64,000 nt of DNA from an uncultured Oscillospiraceae bacterium. Its GTDB lineage: Bacteria; Bacillota; Clostridia; Oscillospirales; Acutalibacteraceae. The notes under the pieces were generated by a model that did not search any database, was not told where the DNA came from, and saw only the letters and a program-made list of their open reading frames with translations. Shown here piece after piece: positions 50,101 through 58,982 of the stretch (positions within the stretch are counted from its first letter, which is position 1; each line of letters opens with the position of its first letter). Where the stretch lies: assembly GCA_948471095.1 (NCBI GenBank), contig CAOKRG010000001.1, positions 1 through 64,000 of the forward strand, written 5' to 3'. Position numbers and translations under genes: made by a program.

Positions 50101-51465
50101 CGCGCCGATCTCCGTGATGCGCTCCTTTTTGGCGGAGAGCCCGGTGGTCTCCAGGTCGAAGCAGATGAACTCCCCGTCCAGGGGCGCGGCGCAGTCCCCC
50201 ACCGCCGCGGGCACCAGGTCGTTGACAAAATAGGCCTCTGTGCCGTAAATGACCTTGAAGTCCGGGTCCTCCTTGCGGATGGCCGCCTCGGCGTTCATGG
50301 CCTCGGGGAAGGCCTGGGCCACCCCGTGGTCCGTGATGGCCACGGCCTTCTGGCCCCATCTGTGGGCCTGGTTGATCAGGTCCGCGGCGGGGGTAATGCC
50401 GTCCAGGTCGGACATGCTGGTATGCAGGTGCAGCTCCACCCGTTTTTGCAGGGCATCGTCCACCACCTCCACCTGGTCCACCGTGGCGATGGACCGGGGC
50501 CGCAGCACGTTCTCCCGGTCGTACTTGTCATATTCCAGCGAGCCCCGCACCAGAATGGACATGCCCTTTTTCAGCCGGTCCAGCTCCTTGCACTGGGAGG
50601 CGTCCTGGATCACCTTGAGGGTCACGGACCCGGTGTAGTCGGTGACGTCGATGGAGTAGATCTTCTTGGACTTGTCCCGGGTCTCCTTGCTCTCGATGTC
50701 GAAGATCTCCCCCCAGGCCACGGCGCTGCCCAGCTCCAGGCTCCAGCCGCTCAGGGGCACGGGCTTGGTTTTGGGCACGGGGCCCAGCACGGGCCGGGCG
50801 GTTTCCAGGATGATCTGGGGCAGCAGGCTCTCCCCCTCCCGCACGCTGATCTTCCGCTTGGCGTTCTGGTCGGCCAGGGCCTCTTCATACTCCTCCATCT
50901 CCCGGAGCACGGTCTCCCGCCGGTGCTTTTCCTCCTGATGGTGGACCTGCTCCACCAAGGTGGCCTCGCCCTCCTTCACGGCCAGCTTGCCGTCAAAGGC
51001 CACAACACAGTCCACCCCGAACCAGTCCCGAATGAGGGCGGACATCTTCCCGGCGGTGTCCCGGGCGGCCATCAGCTCATAGCCCCCATGGGCCAGGGTG
51101 ATGGTCAGCGTTCCGCCGTCCAGCTGGGCCCGCGCCCCCCGCAACGTGCCGTTGAGGCTGGCGTCCCGCTCCTTGAGGGCGGCGGCCAGGGAGTCCAGGC
51201 AGGCGGCGGAAAAGGCCTCGCCGGGGAATTCCGGCCGCAGCTCCACCCGCCGGACGCCCGAACCCTCCACCTGGCGGGCCAGCTTTTGCAGGTCCCCATA
51301 CTCCACAAACTGGGAAAACCGGGCCGAAACCGCCGCGGAGCGGTCCGCCCGGTCCAGGGAGAGGCCCTCGACCTCCCCTGCCAGCACGGCCGGAGGGAAA
51401 TTCCCTCCGGCCAGCTGCTTTTCAAACAATTCGCCTAGCGTGCTCAAGACCATTCCTCCCGCCAT
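47113..51465 (-). CDS. polC: DNA polymerase III alpha subunit, PolC type
   Basis: Replicative DNA polymerase of low-GC Gram-positives with built-in proofreading. 1450 residues: an N-terminal region, an OB domain (about 240-330), a PHP domain split around a DEDDh exonuclease (FDLETTGL with Asp437; HRADDDAAVLGEIF), the polymerase core with PDIDLNFSGE (Asp972 and Asp974), a zinc-finger-like CPQCKHSEF...CPHCH, and a C-terminal HhH/duplex-binding part. The start is uncertain: ATG 51465 has a weak site, ATG 51453 overlaps GGGAGG, and TTG 51447 is spaced seven bases from it. The tree of life placement (Bacillota) follows from this gene. Confidence 0.96.
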   Translation of the reverse strand: MAGGMVLSTLGELFEKQLAGGNFPPAVLAGEVEGLSLDRADRSAAVSARFSQFVEYGDLQKLARQVEGSGVRRVELRPEFPGEAFSAACLDSLAAALKERDASLNGTLRGARAQLDGGTLTITLAHGGYELMAARDTAGKMSALIRDWFGVDCVVAFDGKLAVKEGEATLVEQVHHQEEKHRRETVLREMEEYEEALADQNAKRKISVREGESLLPQIILETARPVLGPVPKTKPVPLSGWSLELGSAVAWGEIFDIESKETRDKSKKIYSIDVTDYTGSVTLKVIQDASQCKELDRLKKGMSILVRGSLEYDKYDRENVLRPRSIATVDQVEVVDDALQKRVELHLHTSMSDLDGITPAADLINQAHRWGQKAVAITDHGVAQAFPEAMNAEAAIRKEDPDFKVIYGTEAYFVNDLVPAAVGDCAAPLDGEFICFDLETTGLSAKKERITEIGAVRVKDGKVTDHFDTFVNPERPIPPKITELTGITDEMVKDAPKEKEAVEAFYRFCGESPVLVAHNAGFDTGFLRASGERTGVKFDFPYIDTVPMCRSLLKDIKDCKLDTVAKYLKLSPFNHHRADDDAAVLGEIFIELARRLREDQGAGTVNDINQALAGGDPKKLRAYHQIILVKNNTGLKNLYRLISEGHLHYYYRNPRIPKSLLNQYREGLLIGSACEAGELFRAMTAGESFENLCKIAEYYDYLEIQPIGNNRFMVRNGDTDEEGLREYNRTIVRIGEKLGKPVVATCDVHFKDPKDADFRKIIMKGFADADQQAPLYMRTTAEMLKEFEYLGKEKAFEVVVANTNKIADMIDRIRPVPNGNFPPFIEGAQEQLVEITWRRAKERYGDPLPPIVEARLNKELGSIIKHGFSVLYMTAQKLVADSEAHGYLVGSRGSVGSSFVASMSGISEVNPLEPHYVCPQCKHSEFITDGSVDSGFDLPPKDCPHCHVPMDRDGHTIPFETFLGFDGDKVPDIDLNFSGEQQSSSHRFTEELFGRDNVFKAGTISTVAEKTAFGYVKAFAEERGRTFHNAEMKRLALGCTGVKRTTGQHPGGMIVVPRGMEVYDFCPVQHPANDQKSPNITTHFDFHSIHDNVCKLDELGHDVPTIYHYLEEYTGIPVMKVSMSDPEVMSLFSSPAALGITPEDIGGVKTGTLSLPELGTPFVRGMLEECKPTRFSDFLQISGLSHGTDVWLGNAQELIRDGTCTISEVIGTRDQIMVYLLNKGLEPKMAFKIMEIVRKGKAGKLLTEEHIAAMKEHDVPQWYIDSCFKIKYMFPKAHAAAYMIAALRLGWYKVHKPIEFYAAYFTVRSTDFDGVTASGGREAVLRKMRDLDQKIKNRESSAKEESEFDTLQIINEMMARKIELLPVDLYKSSSTQFLVEDGKIRLPFSSLGGVGGAAAASLEEARESGGEYISIDDLQSRAKISSAVVDVLRSVGSLAGLPESSQTTLF

Positions 51466-51478
51466 TTTTCCGTTTTCC

Positions 51479-52090
51479 TTACCGTATGTAGGACAGGTCC
51501 CCCATGCGCAGAATGCGGCGCTCCCAGCCCCCGTACAGGTCGAACTCCCCCACGGCCCCGGCCCTGCCGAAGATGCCGCACCGGTTCATGGCCTCCGGCG
51601 GCAGGCCCAGCCACAGGATGTTCCACACGCTGAGGGCCCCGCCGTGGGACACCAAAACCACCGTGTCCTCGGGCCTTTCCAGCGCCACCCGGCAGAGGGG
51701 CGCAAGGCGCTGGTAGATCTCCCGCTTGGTCTCCGCGCCTTCCATGCAGCGGTCGTCCACGCCGTCGCCGAAGTTATCGCAGTGCTCCCGGTACCAGGCC
51801 TTGCTCTTGCCCATCACCAACGGCCCGAAGTTCTTTTCCCGCAGCTCCCGGCGGTATTCCACCGCAAGTCCCAGCCGCTCCGCCAGGGGCGCGGCGGTCT
51901 CCATGGCCCGCTTCAGGTCCGAGGAGTAGATTTTCACGCTCTGCCCCTGGAGCTCCCCGCCCAGGCGCTCCGCCAGCCGCCGGGCCTGCTCCCGGCCCAG
52001 GTCCGTCAGCGCCCAGTCGTTCCAGCCTCCCATCATGCCGTTTACGTGCTGCTGGGACTGGCAGTGCTGTATGGTAAGAATGCGCTTCAT
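51479..52090 (-). CDS. Histidine phosphatase family protein with altered RHG motif
   Basis: A 203-residue phosphoglycerate-mutase-like protein. The usual RHG box is QHC here (TIQHCQSQQHVNGM), keeping the catalytic His but not Arg or Gly. Other elements remain: SDLKRAMETAAPLAERLG (second Arg region), the acid region NFGPLVMGKS and VSHGGALSVW (second catalytic His). Activity may be kept with a changed substrate. The ATG overlaps the stop of the alpha/beta hydrolase gene (ATGA), so it is part of the ispG to polC run. Confidence 0.85.
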   Translation of the reverse strand: MKRILTIQHCQSQQHVNGMMGGWNDWALTDLGREQARRLAERLGGELQGQSVKIYSSDLKRAMETAAPLAERLGLAVEYRRELREKNFGPLVMGKSKAWYREHCDNFGDGVDDRCMEGAETKREIYQRLAPLCRVALERPEDTVVLVSHGGALSVWNILWLGLPPEAMNRCGIFGRAGAVGEFDLYGGWERRILRMGDLSYIR

Positions 52091-52899
52091 GCCGTATTCT
52101 CCTCTATGAATGCTTCCATCAGCCGGTTCACTTCCCCCGGCGCGTCCATGTTGGAGTTGTGCCCCGCGCCCGCAAGCCACACCAGCGGAAAGCCGGTCTT
52201 CTTGGTCCATGCCCGGTTGTAGCGCCGGGAAGAACCCGCGCCGTCCTTTTCGCCGCAGAGCAGCAGAACCGGGCAGTCCGGCTCCCAGTCCCCGTGGGCC
52301 TCCACCGCCAGGCTCAGGAGCTTGTAGCCGTGGGCGGCCAGCCGGCAGTATTCTTTGGGCCCGTAGCCCGCCATCATGCTTGCCATCAGCCCCTGGCCAT
52401 AGGGCGACTGGGCCGTGCCCGTGCTGCCTAACTTTTGCAGCAGGCCCCAGGGAATGGGCCGGTACATCCAGTAGGCGTGCCGGAGAAGCGCCAGCTCCCA
52501 GCCGGAAAAATAGCCCCGGCTCAGGGGCGCGGAGTCGATGGACACAAACCCTCTGACTGTGCCGGGAAAGCGCTTGACGTACGCCTGGGCAATGTAGCCG
52601 CCCATGGACTGGCCTGCCAGAAACAGCCGGTCCGCGCCCTCCCGCTCTAGAATATCGTGGAGCCAGCCGGTCAGGTCCTCCATGGAAAACGCAAGCTCAA
52701 AGGGCCGGGAGGCCCCGTGGGCGGGAGCGTCCCACACAAAGCAATTGTATCGCCCCTCAAAGCGCTCGATTTGCTTATCAAACAGGCGGCGGTCCGCCGT
52801 GAGCCCCGGCAGCAGCGCCAGCCAGGGCCTGTCCGCCCCGGCCCGGCCTACCCAGTAGCGAATGCCGCCCATGGGGGTCTGGAAGGTCCGCCCCGTCAT
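52087..52899 (-). CDS. Alpha/beta hydrolase
   Basis: A 270-residue alpha/beta-hydrolase-fold protein with the nucleophile elbow GQSMGGY, an oxyanion region LLPGLTADRRLFD, an acid in CGEKDGAG and a final His in GAGHNSNMDAP. Substrate unknown. The ATG at 52899 overlaps the ispG stop codon (ATGA) and its own stop overlaps the next gene, so ispG, this gene and the histidine phosphatase are translationally coupled. The longer open frame upstream is an out-of-frame shadow of ispG. Confidence 0.88.
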   Translation of the reverse strand: MTGRTFQTPMGGIRYWVGRAGADRPWLALLPGLTADRRLFDKQIERFEGRYNCFVWDAPAHGASRPFELAFSMEDLTGWLHDILEREGADRLFLAGQSMGGYIAQAYVKRFPGTVRGFVSIDSAPLSRGYFSGWELALLRHAYWMYRPIPWGLLQKLGSTGTAQSPYGQGLMASMMAGYGPKEYCRLAAHGYKLLSLAVEAHGDWEPDCPVLLLCGEKDGAGSSRRYNRAWTKKTGFPLVWLAGAGHNSNMDAPGEVNRLMEAFIEENTA

Positions 52900-53939
52900 A
52901 GCTTGTCCACCTCGGCCAGCAGCTCGTCCAGCAGCCGGTCCTCGGGGACCTTGCGCAGAATCTCCCCCCCGCGGAAAAGGAGGCCCTCGCCCTTGCCCCC
53001 GGCTATGCCCACGTCCGCCTCCCGGGCCTCGCCGGGGCCGTTGACCGCGCAGCCCATCACCGCCACGGTAATGTCCTTTTGGCACCCGGCCAAGGCCTCC
53101 TCCACCTTTTGAGCCAGGGGGATCAGATCGATGCGGGTGCGGCCGCAGGTGGGGCAGGCGATGAACTTCACGCCGCCCCGCAGGCCCAGGGCCTTGAGAA
53201 TGTCCGTCCCGGCCCGGACCTCCTCCGCCGGGTCCGCCGCCAGGGAGACCCGCAGGGTGTCGCCAATGCCCTGCTGCAAAAGCCCGCCAATGCCGATGGC
53301 GGACTTAATGAGCCCCATCCGGGCGGTGCCCGCGTGGGTGATGCCCAGGTGCAGGGGGTAGGGGCAGCGCTCTGCCGCCAGCTGGTAGGCCTGAATGGTA
53401 AAGTCCACGGAAGAGGCCTTCATGGAGAGGACGATATCCGTGAAATCGAATTTTTCCAGCAAAGAGGCGTGGTACAGGGCGCTCTCGCACAGGGCCTCGG
53501 GGGTGGGATGGCCGTATTTGGCCAAAATGTGCTTTTCCAGGGAGCCGTCGTTCACGCCCACCCGGATGGGGATCCCCCGCTGGCGGCAGGCGTCCGCCAC
53601 GGCCTTGACCCGGCCCTCGTCCCCGATGTTGCCCGGGTTGATGCGGATTTTGTCAATGCCCGCCGCCGCGGATTCCAGGGCCAGCTTATAGTCAAAGTGG
53701 ATGTCCGCCACCAGGGGGATGGAGACGGCCTTGCGCACCGCCGGAATCAGCTCCCGCACCGCCGCCATGTCGGGGACGGCCATGCGGAGAATCTGGCACC
53801 CGGCCCGCTCCAGGGCCTGGGCCTGGCGGACGCTTCCGGAGATATCCGTGGAGGCCGTGCTGAGCATGGATTGGACGGTAATGGGCGCGCCGCCGCCAAT
53901 TTTTACGCCCCCGGCGCGGACTTGCTTTGACATTCTCAT
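52896..53939 (-). CDS. ispG: 4-hydroxy-3-methylbut-2-enyl diphosphate synthase (flavodoxin/ferredoxin type)
   Basis: Seventh enzyme of the MEP isoprenoid pathway: reductive dehydration of MEcPP to HMBPP using a 4Fe-4S cluster. 347 residues, the short bacterial form. A TIM barrel is followed by the cluster domain with Cys262, Cys265 (CPTCGR) and Cys297 (MGCAVNGPGE, with the catalytic Glu). Dxr of the same pathway lies 1.7 kb away on the same strand, with rseP and a repeat block between. Confidence 0.96.
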   Translation of the reverse strand: MRMSKQVRAGGVKIGGGAPITVQSMLSTASTDISGSVRQAQALERAGCQILRMAVPDMAAVRELIPAVRKAVSIPLVADIHFDYKLALESAAAGIDKIRINPGNIGDEGRVKAVADACRQRGIPIRVGVNDGSLEKHILAKYGHPTPEALCESALYHASLLEKFDFTDIVLSMKASSVDFTIQAYQLAAERCPYPLHLGITHAGTARMGLIKSAIGIGGLLQQGIGDTLRVSLAADPAEEVRAGTDILKALGLRGGVKFIACPTCGRTRIDLIPLAQKVEEALAGCQKDITVAVMGCAVNGPGEAREADVGIAGGKGEGLLFRGGEILRKVPEDRLLDELLAEVDKL

Positions 53940-54540
53940 AGAAAACAGACCTTTCTAAGGTAAAATCAGGCGGCTTAAGAAACTTCTTGAAAGAAGTTTC
54001 TTAAGAATCTTCAAGAACTTTTACGTCGTTACGCGGAGAGCAAGGCGTAGGTTGTGTGCTCATTTTAAGGCTGTGCGGCCCCCGGGTCAAGAAATTTTCT
54101 GTAGAGAAGTTCCCGACTTCATTGAAAATGAAGTCACAGAATCCTCAAAGACTTTTACGTCGTTACGCGGAGGGCGAGGCGCGGGTTGTGTGCTCATTTT
54201 GGGGCTGGAAGCGATACATTGACTTTGGACTGACTCGGCAGTCGAGACGGACGAAACTTTTACTGTTACGTTTTTGTTGGTTTTATTCTCTATAAAACCG
54301 CACGGCTTTGAGGATGCCTAACTGCGCTGGCAAAGGAAAACGAGTTGGCCAGCGAGCCAAAAAAACTCATGCACTTTTTGAAAGTGGAGGAGGCGGCTTA
54401 ACGAACGTAGTGAGCCCGGAACCGAGCGCCCAGCCTTCTGTTTTCGCCCCCCAAAAACGTTTAAAAGTTTTGTCCACTTTTTCAAAAGTGGCGGGGTCCT
54501 TAGGGGCAGAGCCCCTAAGCCGCCGGAGGCGACCTTGCCG
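53940..54540. repeat. Intergenic hairpin-repeat block splitting rseP and ispG
   Basis: No gene in 600 bases. It has CTTAAGAAACTTCTT/AAGAAGTTTCTTAAG (about 53973-54004), two tandem copies of an ACTTTTACGTCGTTACGCGGAG...GTTGTGTGCTCATTTT variant (54016 and 54151), GACTTCATT-GAA-AATGAAGTC (about 54115-54135), GACGAAACTTTTACTGTTACG (about 54249), CCACTTTT-TC-AAAAGTGG (54474-54491) and TTAGGGGC-AGA-GCCCCTAA followed by CCGCCGGAGGC (about 54499-54530). Two tandem partial copies are unusual within the family. Confidence 0.78.
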
Positions 54541-55608
54541 CTAGCCGGTTACCAGCCGGAAGATGTCGTGGAACGTCACCAGCACCATGACGCCGATGAG
54601 CAGCATAAAGCCCGCCGCGTGCACATAGCCCTCGTATTTCGCCGGTACCGGCTTGCGGGTCACGCCCTCCCAGATCAAAAACAGCAGCCGGCCGCCGTCC
54701 AGGGCGGGCAGGGGCAGCAGGTTGACGACGCCCAGGTTCACGGTGATCATGGTCATCATCACCAATATATTCCGCAGCGCCTGGCCGAAGCCCTGGCTCA
54801 GGCCCGCCCCCGCCGCCTGGGAGATGGCCTGGGCCGTGCCCACGGGCCCGGCCACCTCGTTGAGGCCGAAGCGTCCGGTGAGCAGGCCTTTCAGGCTCTC
54901 CACCACCATGCGGACCATGGAGACCGTGTCGCTGCCCGCCCGCCGCAGCAGGCCCAAAACCGTCCGGGGCTCAGGCTCCACATAAAAGTCGATGGCCAGC
55001 GCCTCCTGGCCGTCTTCCGCCGTACGGGTGCCCATGGCGAAGGTCCCCAGGTCCACCCTCTGTCCCTGGCGCTCCACCACCATGGAGAAGGCCTTGGGGT
55101 CTGCCAGGGCCATGGCGAAGCTCAGGTCTCGGTCCGTGTAGACCGCGTAGCCGTCGATTTCCACAATGCGGTCCCCGATCCGCGCCCCCGCCGCTTCCAG
55201 GGCGGAATCCTCCGCGAACTGGGAGATGACCGTGGTGGCGTAGACGGGCTCCGGGGCCAGCACCAAAAGCATGAACACAAAGCCCAGCGCAATGTTGAAC
55301 ACGCCTCCGGCGGCTATCACCAAAATCCGCCGCCACACCGGCTTATTGCCGAAAGCGGCCTCGTCCCCGCTGTCCTCGTCCTCGCCCTCCATGGCGCAGA
55401 ACCCGCCGATGGGCAGCAGCCGCAGGCTGTAGAGGGTCTCGCCCCGGCGGAAGCCGAAGAGCCTGGGCCCCATGCCCACGGCAAACTCGTTGACCCGGAT
55501 CTTCCCGGCCTTGGCCAGCAGAAAATGCCCCAGCTCGTGGAAGAACACGATGAACCCAAAAAGCAGCGCCCCGGCCGCGATCAGCCCGGCAATATGCAGC
55601 ACCTGCAA
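54541..55608 (-). CDS. rseP: RseP-type site-2 protease (M50)
   Basis: Intramembrane zinc metalloprotease that cleaves membrane-anchored anti-sigma factors or signal peptides. 355 residues with HELGH (His24, Glu25, His28) in the first transmembrane helix, a PDZ domain (about 120-200, DSALEAAGARIGDRIVEIDG) and the second metal motif NLLPLPALDGGRL in a later helix. The start is TTG at 55608 with GGGG eight bases upstream, 12 bases after dxr. Regulated proteolysis of the DUF4179 anti-sigma factor at 44252 is possible but not shown. Confidence 0.94.
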   Translation of the reverse strand: MQVLHIAGLIAAGALLFGFIVFFHELGHFLLAKAGKIRVNEFAVGMGPRLFGFRRGETLYSLRLLPIGGFCAMEGEDEDSGDEAAFGNKPVWRRILVIAAGGVFNIALGFVFMLLVLAPEPVYATTVISQFAEDSALEAAGARIGDRIVEIDGYAVYTDRDLSFAMALADPKAFSMVVERQGQRVDLGTFAMGTRTAEDGQEALAIDFYVEPEPRTVLGLLRRAGSDTVSMVRMVVESLKGLLTGRFGLNEVAGPVGTAQAISQAAGAGLSQGFGQALRNILVMMTMITVNLGVVNLLPLPALDGGRLLFLIWEGVTRKPVPAKYEGYVHAAGFMLLIGVMVLVTFHDIFRLVTG

Positions 55609-55620
55609 AGTATCATCCCC

Positions 55621-56796
55621 TTAGTTTCGTTTTGCGCGGCCGCGCACCTGCTCCGCCGTCCAGGCCCGCGCGGCCCGGTCTGCCTCCAGCACGGCCTCCA
55701 GAGAGTCCGCCGGGGCGTCCGGCTGGCGCGCCCCCGCCTGGCCCACCAGGTCCGGAATATCCAAAAAACCGATTTCGCCCCGCAAAAAGGCCACGACCGC
55801 CTCCTCGTTGGCCCCGTTCACCGCCGCCGGGGCCAGGCCGCCCCGTTTCAGGGCCTCCACCGCGACATCCAGGCAGGGAAACGCCTCCCGGTCCGGGGGG
55901 TAGAAAGTCAGCCTGCCCAGGGCGAACAGGTCCAGCTCCGCCGCCGGAGAGGGCAGGCGGTCCGGGTAGGTGAGGGCGTACTGAATGGGCAGGCGCATAT
56001 CCGGGGTTCCCAGCTGGGCGATCACTCCATTGTCCGCGTACCGCACCATGGAGTGTACGATGCTCTCCCGGTGCACTACCACTTGGATTTCCTCCGGCCC
56101 CATAGCAAAGAGCCAGGAGGCCTCTATCACCTCCAGGCCCTTGTTCATCATGGTGGCGGAGTCAATGGTGACCTTGGCCCCCATGGTCCAGTTGGGGTGG
56201 GCCAGGGCGTCCTCCGGGCGGGCCGAAGCCAGCCTCTCCCGGGTCCAGCCGAAAAAGGGCCCGCCGGAGGCCGTCAGCAGCAGCTGCCGCGCCTGAGCTC
56301 TAGTATTCCCCCGCAGGCACTGGAATATGGCGGAATGCTCGCTGTCTACCGGGAGAATTTCCACGCCGCTGCGCCGGGCGGCTTCCATCACCAAGGCCCC
56401 CCCGGCCACTAAGGTCTCCTTGTTGGCCAGGGCCACGGGCCTCCCCGCCTCCAGCGCGGCCAAGGTGGGGCGCAGGCCCACCATGCCCACCACCGCGTTC
56501 AGGGTCAGGTCCGCCCCTTCCCAGGCCGCAGCCTCGCAAAGGCCCTCCATGCCGGAGAGCACCGTCAGGTCCAGGTCCCTGGTCCGGTCCCGCAGGTCTT
56601 TGGCGGCGCCTTTGCCAAAGAGCACCGCCGCTTCCGGCCGGAACTCCCGGACCTGCCGCTCCAGCCGCTCCACATTGGAATGGGCCGCCAGCACCGCCGG
56701 CCGGTACTCGTGCTCCGTGCCCCGCAGGCCCCGGAGCACCTCCAAGGTCTGGACGCCGATGGACCCGGTAGAGCCCAAAAGGGAAAGTATTTTCAT
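55621..56796 (-). CDS. dxr: 1-deoxy-D-xylulose 5-phosphate reductoisomerase
   Basis: Second enzyme of the MEP pathway: NADPH-dependent conversion of DXP to MEP. 391 residues with the nucleotide-binding LLGSTGSIG at the N-terminus, metal-binding PVDSEHSAIFQ near residue 150, a GPFFGW loop and the conserved HPNWTMGAKVTIDSATMMNKGLE. It sits between cdsA and rseP, the standard bacterial order, 15 bases after the cdsA stop. Confidence 0.96.
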   Translation of the reverse strand: MKILSLLGSTGSIGVQTLEVLRGLRGTEHEYRPAVLAAHSNVERLERQVREFRPEAAVLFGKGAAKDLRDRTRDLDLTVLSGMEGLCEAAAWEGADLTLNAVVGMVGLRPTLAALEAGRPVALANKETLVAGGALVMEAARRSGVEILPVDSEHSAIFQCLRGNTRAQARQLLLTASGGPFFGWTRERLASARPEDALAHPNWTMGAKVTIDSATMMNKGLEVIEASWLFAMGPEEIQVVVHRESIVHSMVRYADNGVIAQLGTPDMRLPIQYALTYPDRLPSPAAELDLFALGRLTFYPPDREAFPCLDVAVEALKRGGLAPAAVNGANEEAVVAFLRGEIGFLDIPDLVGQAGARQPDAPADSLEAVLEADRAARAWTAEQVRGRAKRN

Positions 56797-56811
56797 GCGC
56801 GTTCCTCCTTC

Positions 56812-57633
56812 TTACACCGGGGCCAGGGGCAGAAAGCTTACCAAAATATACACAAAGGGCGCGGTGAATATGACGCTGTCGAACCGGTCCAGCATGCCGC
56901 CGTGGCCAGGGATGACCTGCCCGAAGTCCTTGATGTGGCAGCTGCGCTTGATGAGGGAAAAGCTCAGGTCCCCCAGAATGGAAATGGGCGCGCCCAAAAG
57001 CCCGATGAGGAACAGGGCCAGATAGTTCACCCCCACCTGCCCCTCATAAAACACGGTGGAGAACCACAGGCCGCACAGCAGCATGACCGCCACATCGGCC
57101 ACAAGCCCCCCTATGGCCCCCTCCACGGTCTTTTTGGGGCTGATCTCCGGGCAGAGCTTGTGCTTTCCAAACAGGGTCCCGGCAAAGAAGGCCCCCACGT
57201 CCGCCACCCAGGCCGCCAGCACGGCGATGAGCACATAGAACATGCCGTGCCCCCGGTTCAGCTCCCGCAGGGACACCAGCGTACTTAGGGCGCAGGGAAT
57301 CAGGACCACCATGCTGTAGAGCACGCCCACCTCTTTAAAGGTGGTCTCATGGTGGTAGACGATCATGGCGGAGAACAGAACCAATGTATACACGCAGTAC
57401 ATCATGAACTGATAGGGGCTCTCGCAGAAAGGCGCCGCCGCGGCCGCCGCCAAAGAGGGCAAAAACAGGAACCACTTGCGCTGCAGGTCCAGCGCCTTGG
57501 CCAGCTCCTCCACCGCCGCCGCGGATACCAGCGCCACGGCGATGTTGAGGGCCAGGGGGAAGATGCGGTCGAACACTACGATAGCCGCCAGAAACGCGGT
57601 CAGAACCGCGCCGGAAATGACTCGCTGCTTCAT
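56812..57633 (-). CDS. cdsA: Phosphatidate cytidylyltransferase
   Basis: Makes CDP-diacylglycerol from phosphatidate and CTP. 273 residues, about eight transmembrane helices, with the C-terminal signature SLIKRSCHIKDFGQVIPGHGGMLDRFDS. The ATG at 57633 follows AAAGG; the open frame continues upstream only through repeat sequence. In most relatives uppS lies directly upstream; here 638 bases of repeats separate them. Confidence 0.96.
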   Translation of the reverse strand: MKQRVISGAVLTAFLAAIVVFDRIFPLALNIAVALVSAAAVEELAKALDLQRKWFLFLPSLAAAAAAPFCESPYQFMMYCVYTLVLFSAMIVYHHETTFKEVGVLYSMVVLIPCALSTLVSLRELNRGHGMFYVLIAVLAAWVADVGAFFAGTLFGKHKLCPEISPKKTVEGAIGGLVADVAVMLLCGLWFSTVFYEGQVGVNYLALFLIGLLGAPISILGDLSFSLIKRSCHIKDFGQVIPGHGGMLDRFDSVIFTAPFVYILVSFLPLAPV

Positions 57634-58271
57634 ATTGTCTGCCTTTCTTGCTGAATGTTTTTTGAAATGGGAAAATGGGAGCATTTTTATGGGAGTTTTA
57701 CGGAGTAGGGTCTCGCCTGCCGGCTCGGTCAGTTCGCAGCTTGTCTGCCACTGGCAGACGCTTACCCTCCGGCGGCTTAAGAAACTTCTTGAAAGAAGTT
57801 TCTTAAGAATCTTCAAGAACTTTTACACCCTTATTTCGGGTGTGAGGCGCACACTGGACGCTCAGTTCAGGGCGGGGAGCTGCGCACTGGCTTCGTCAAG
57901 CCGCCTCTAAGAACCCACGAGTTTATCCTTCGGATGACTTGTCAACCTTTGAAAAGAGTGAACGTCTGCCAGCAAACCCCAAACCGAGCGCACCTAGCGG
58001 TGGGCACACGCGCCAGCGTGACGCTGGACCCACACGCGCGTGCAAGCTTAGGGCCACACGTTGGCTTCGTCGCCCGCGAAGACACTGCGTGGTAAACGTG
58101 CAAGCCACGAACCGAGCGCCAAGTTTGCGCATCGCCCAACCGTAAAACGTTTAAAAGTTTTGTCCACTTCTTCAAAAGTGGTGGGGGTGGAGGGGGGTGA
58201 GCGTCTGCCAGTGGCAGACATGCTGCGAACCGACCGAGCCGGCAGGCGAGACCCAGAGCCCCTAAGCCTCA
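57634..58271. repeat. Intergenic hairpin-repeat block splitting uppS and cdsA
   Basis: No gene. Elements: inverted CTCGCCTGCCGGCTCGGTC...GTCTGCC-ACT-GGCAGAC (57743-57759), CTTAAGAAACTTCTT/AAGAAGTTTCTTAAG (about 57777-57808), ACTTTTACACCCTTATTTCGGGTGTGAGGCG module (57820-57878), CACGAGTTTATCCTTCGGATGACTTGT (arms diverged), an ACGCGCCAGCGTGACGCTGG stretch (about 58007) related to 38040-38080, CCACTTCTTCAAAAGTGG (58164-58181) and GTCTGCC-AGT-GGCAGAC (58203-58219). It is bounded by two opposed GTCTGCC hairpins. Confidence 0.78.
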
Positions 58272-58979
58272 TCACACGCCGCCGAAGCGCCGCTGCCGGG
58301 AGCGGTAGATCTCGATGGCCCGGTCCAGGTCCTGGGGCTTGAAGTCCGGCCAGAGGATGTCAAAATAGACGAACTCCGCATAGGCGCACTGCCATAAGAG
58401 GAAGTTCGACACCCGCTGCTCTCCGCTGGGCCGGATGATCAAATCCGGCGCGGGCTGTCCGGCGGTATAGAGGTAGCGGTCGAAAGCCTCCTCGGTCAGG
58501 TCCTCCGGCTGGCAGAGGCCCGCCTGCACGTCCTCCGCAAAAGCCTTGGCCCCCCGCAGAATTTCCGCCCGCCCCCCATAGTTCATGGCCAGGTTCAGCA
58601 CCATGCCGGTCTTGGGGGCGCTGGCCTCCTCCACCTCCGCGATAAGCTCCCGCAGCTCTTGGGGAAAGGCGGCCACATCGCCGATGAAGCGCACCCGGAT
58701 GTTCTCGTCCATAAAGTCCCGCAGGGCCTCCTCCAGGTAGTCCTTAAAAAGGCGCAGCAGGGCCCCCACCTCCTCCGCCGGGCGGGACCAGTTCTCGGTG
58801 GAAAAGGCATAAACGGTCAGATATTTGATCCCGATCTGGGAGGCGTACCGGATGATAGTCCTAAAGTTCTGGGCCCCGGCCCGGTGGCCCAGGGTCCTAG
58901 GCTGCAGGCGCTTTTTGGCCCAGCGCCCGTTGCCGTCCATAATAATGCCCACATGGGCGGGCAGAATGCCGTCTTCCAT
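58272..58979 (-). CDS. uppS: Undecaprenyl diphosphate synthase
   Basis: cis-Prenyltransferase that extends FPP to the C55 lipid carrier of cell-wall synthesis. 235 residues with VGIIMDGNGRWA (catalytic Asp15), FSTENWSRP and the C-terminal DLIIRPSGEQRVSNFLLWQ. It starts three bases after frr. The frr-uppS linkage is typical; cdsA follows after a repeat block. Confidence 0.95.
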   Translation of the reverse strand: MEDGILPAHVGIIMDGNGRWAKKRLQPRTLGHRAGAQNFRTIIRYASQIGIKYLTVYAFSTENWSRPAEEVGALLRLFKDYLEEALRDFMDENIRVRFIGDVAAFPQELRELIAEVEEASAPKTGMVLNLAMNYGGRAEILRGAKAFAEDVQAGLCQPEDLTEEAFDRYLYTAGQPAPDLIIRPSGEQRVSNFLLWQCAYAEFVYFDILWPDFKPQDLDRAIEIYRSRQRRFGGV

Positions 58980-58982
58980 AGG

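Noticed and set aside
49912..51438. 508-codon plus-strand frame opposite polC
   Set aside because: Composition is the antisense of polC and no recognisable domain is present.
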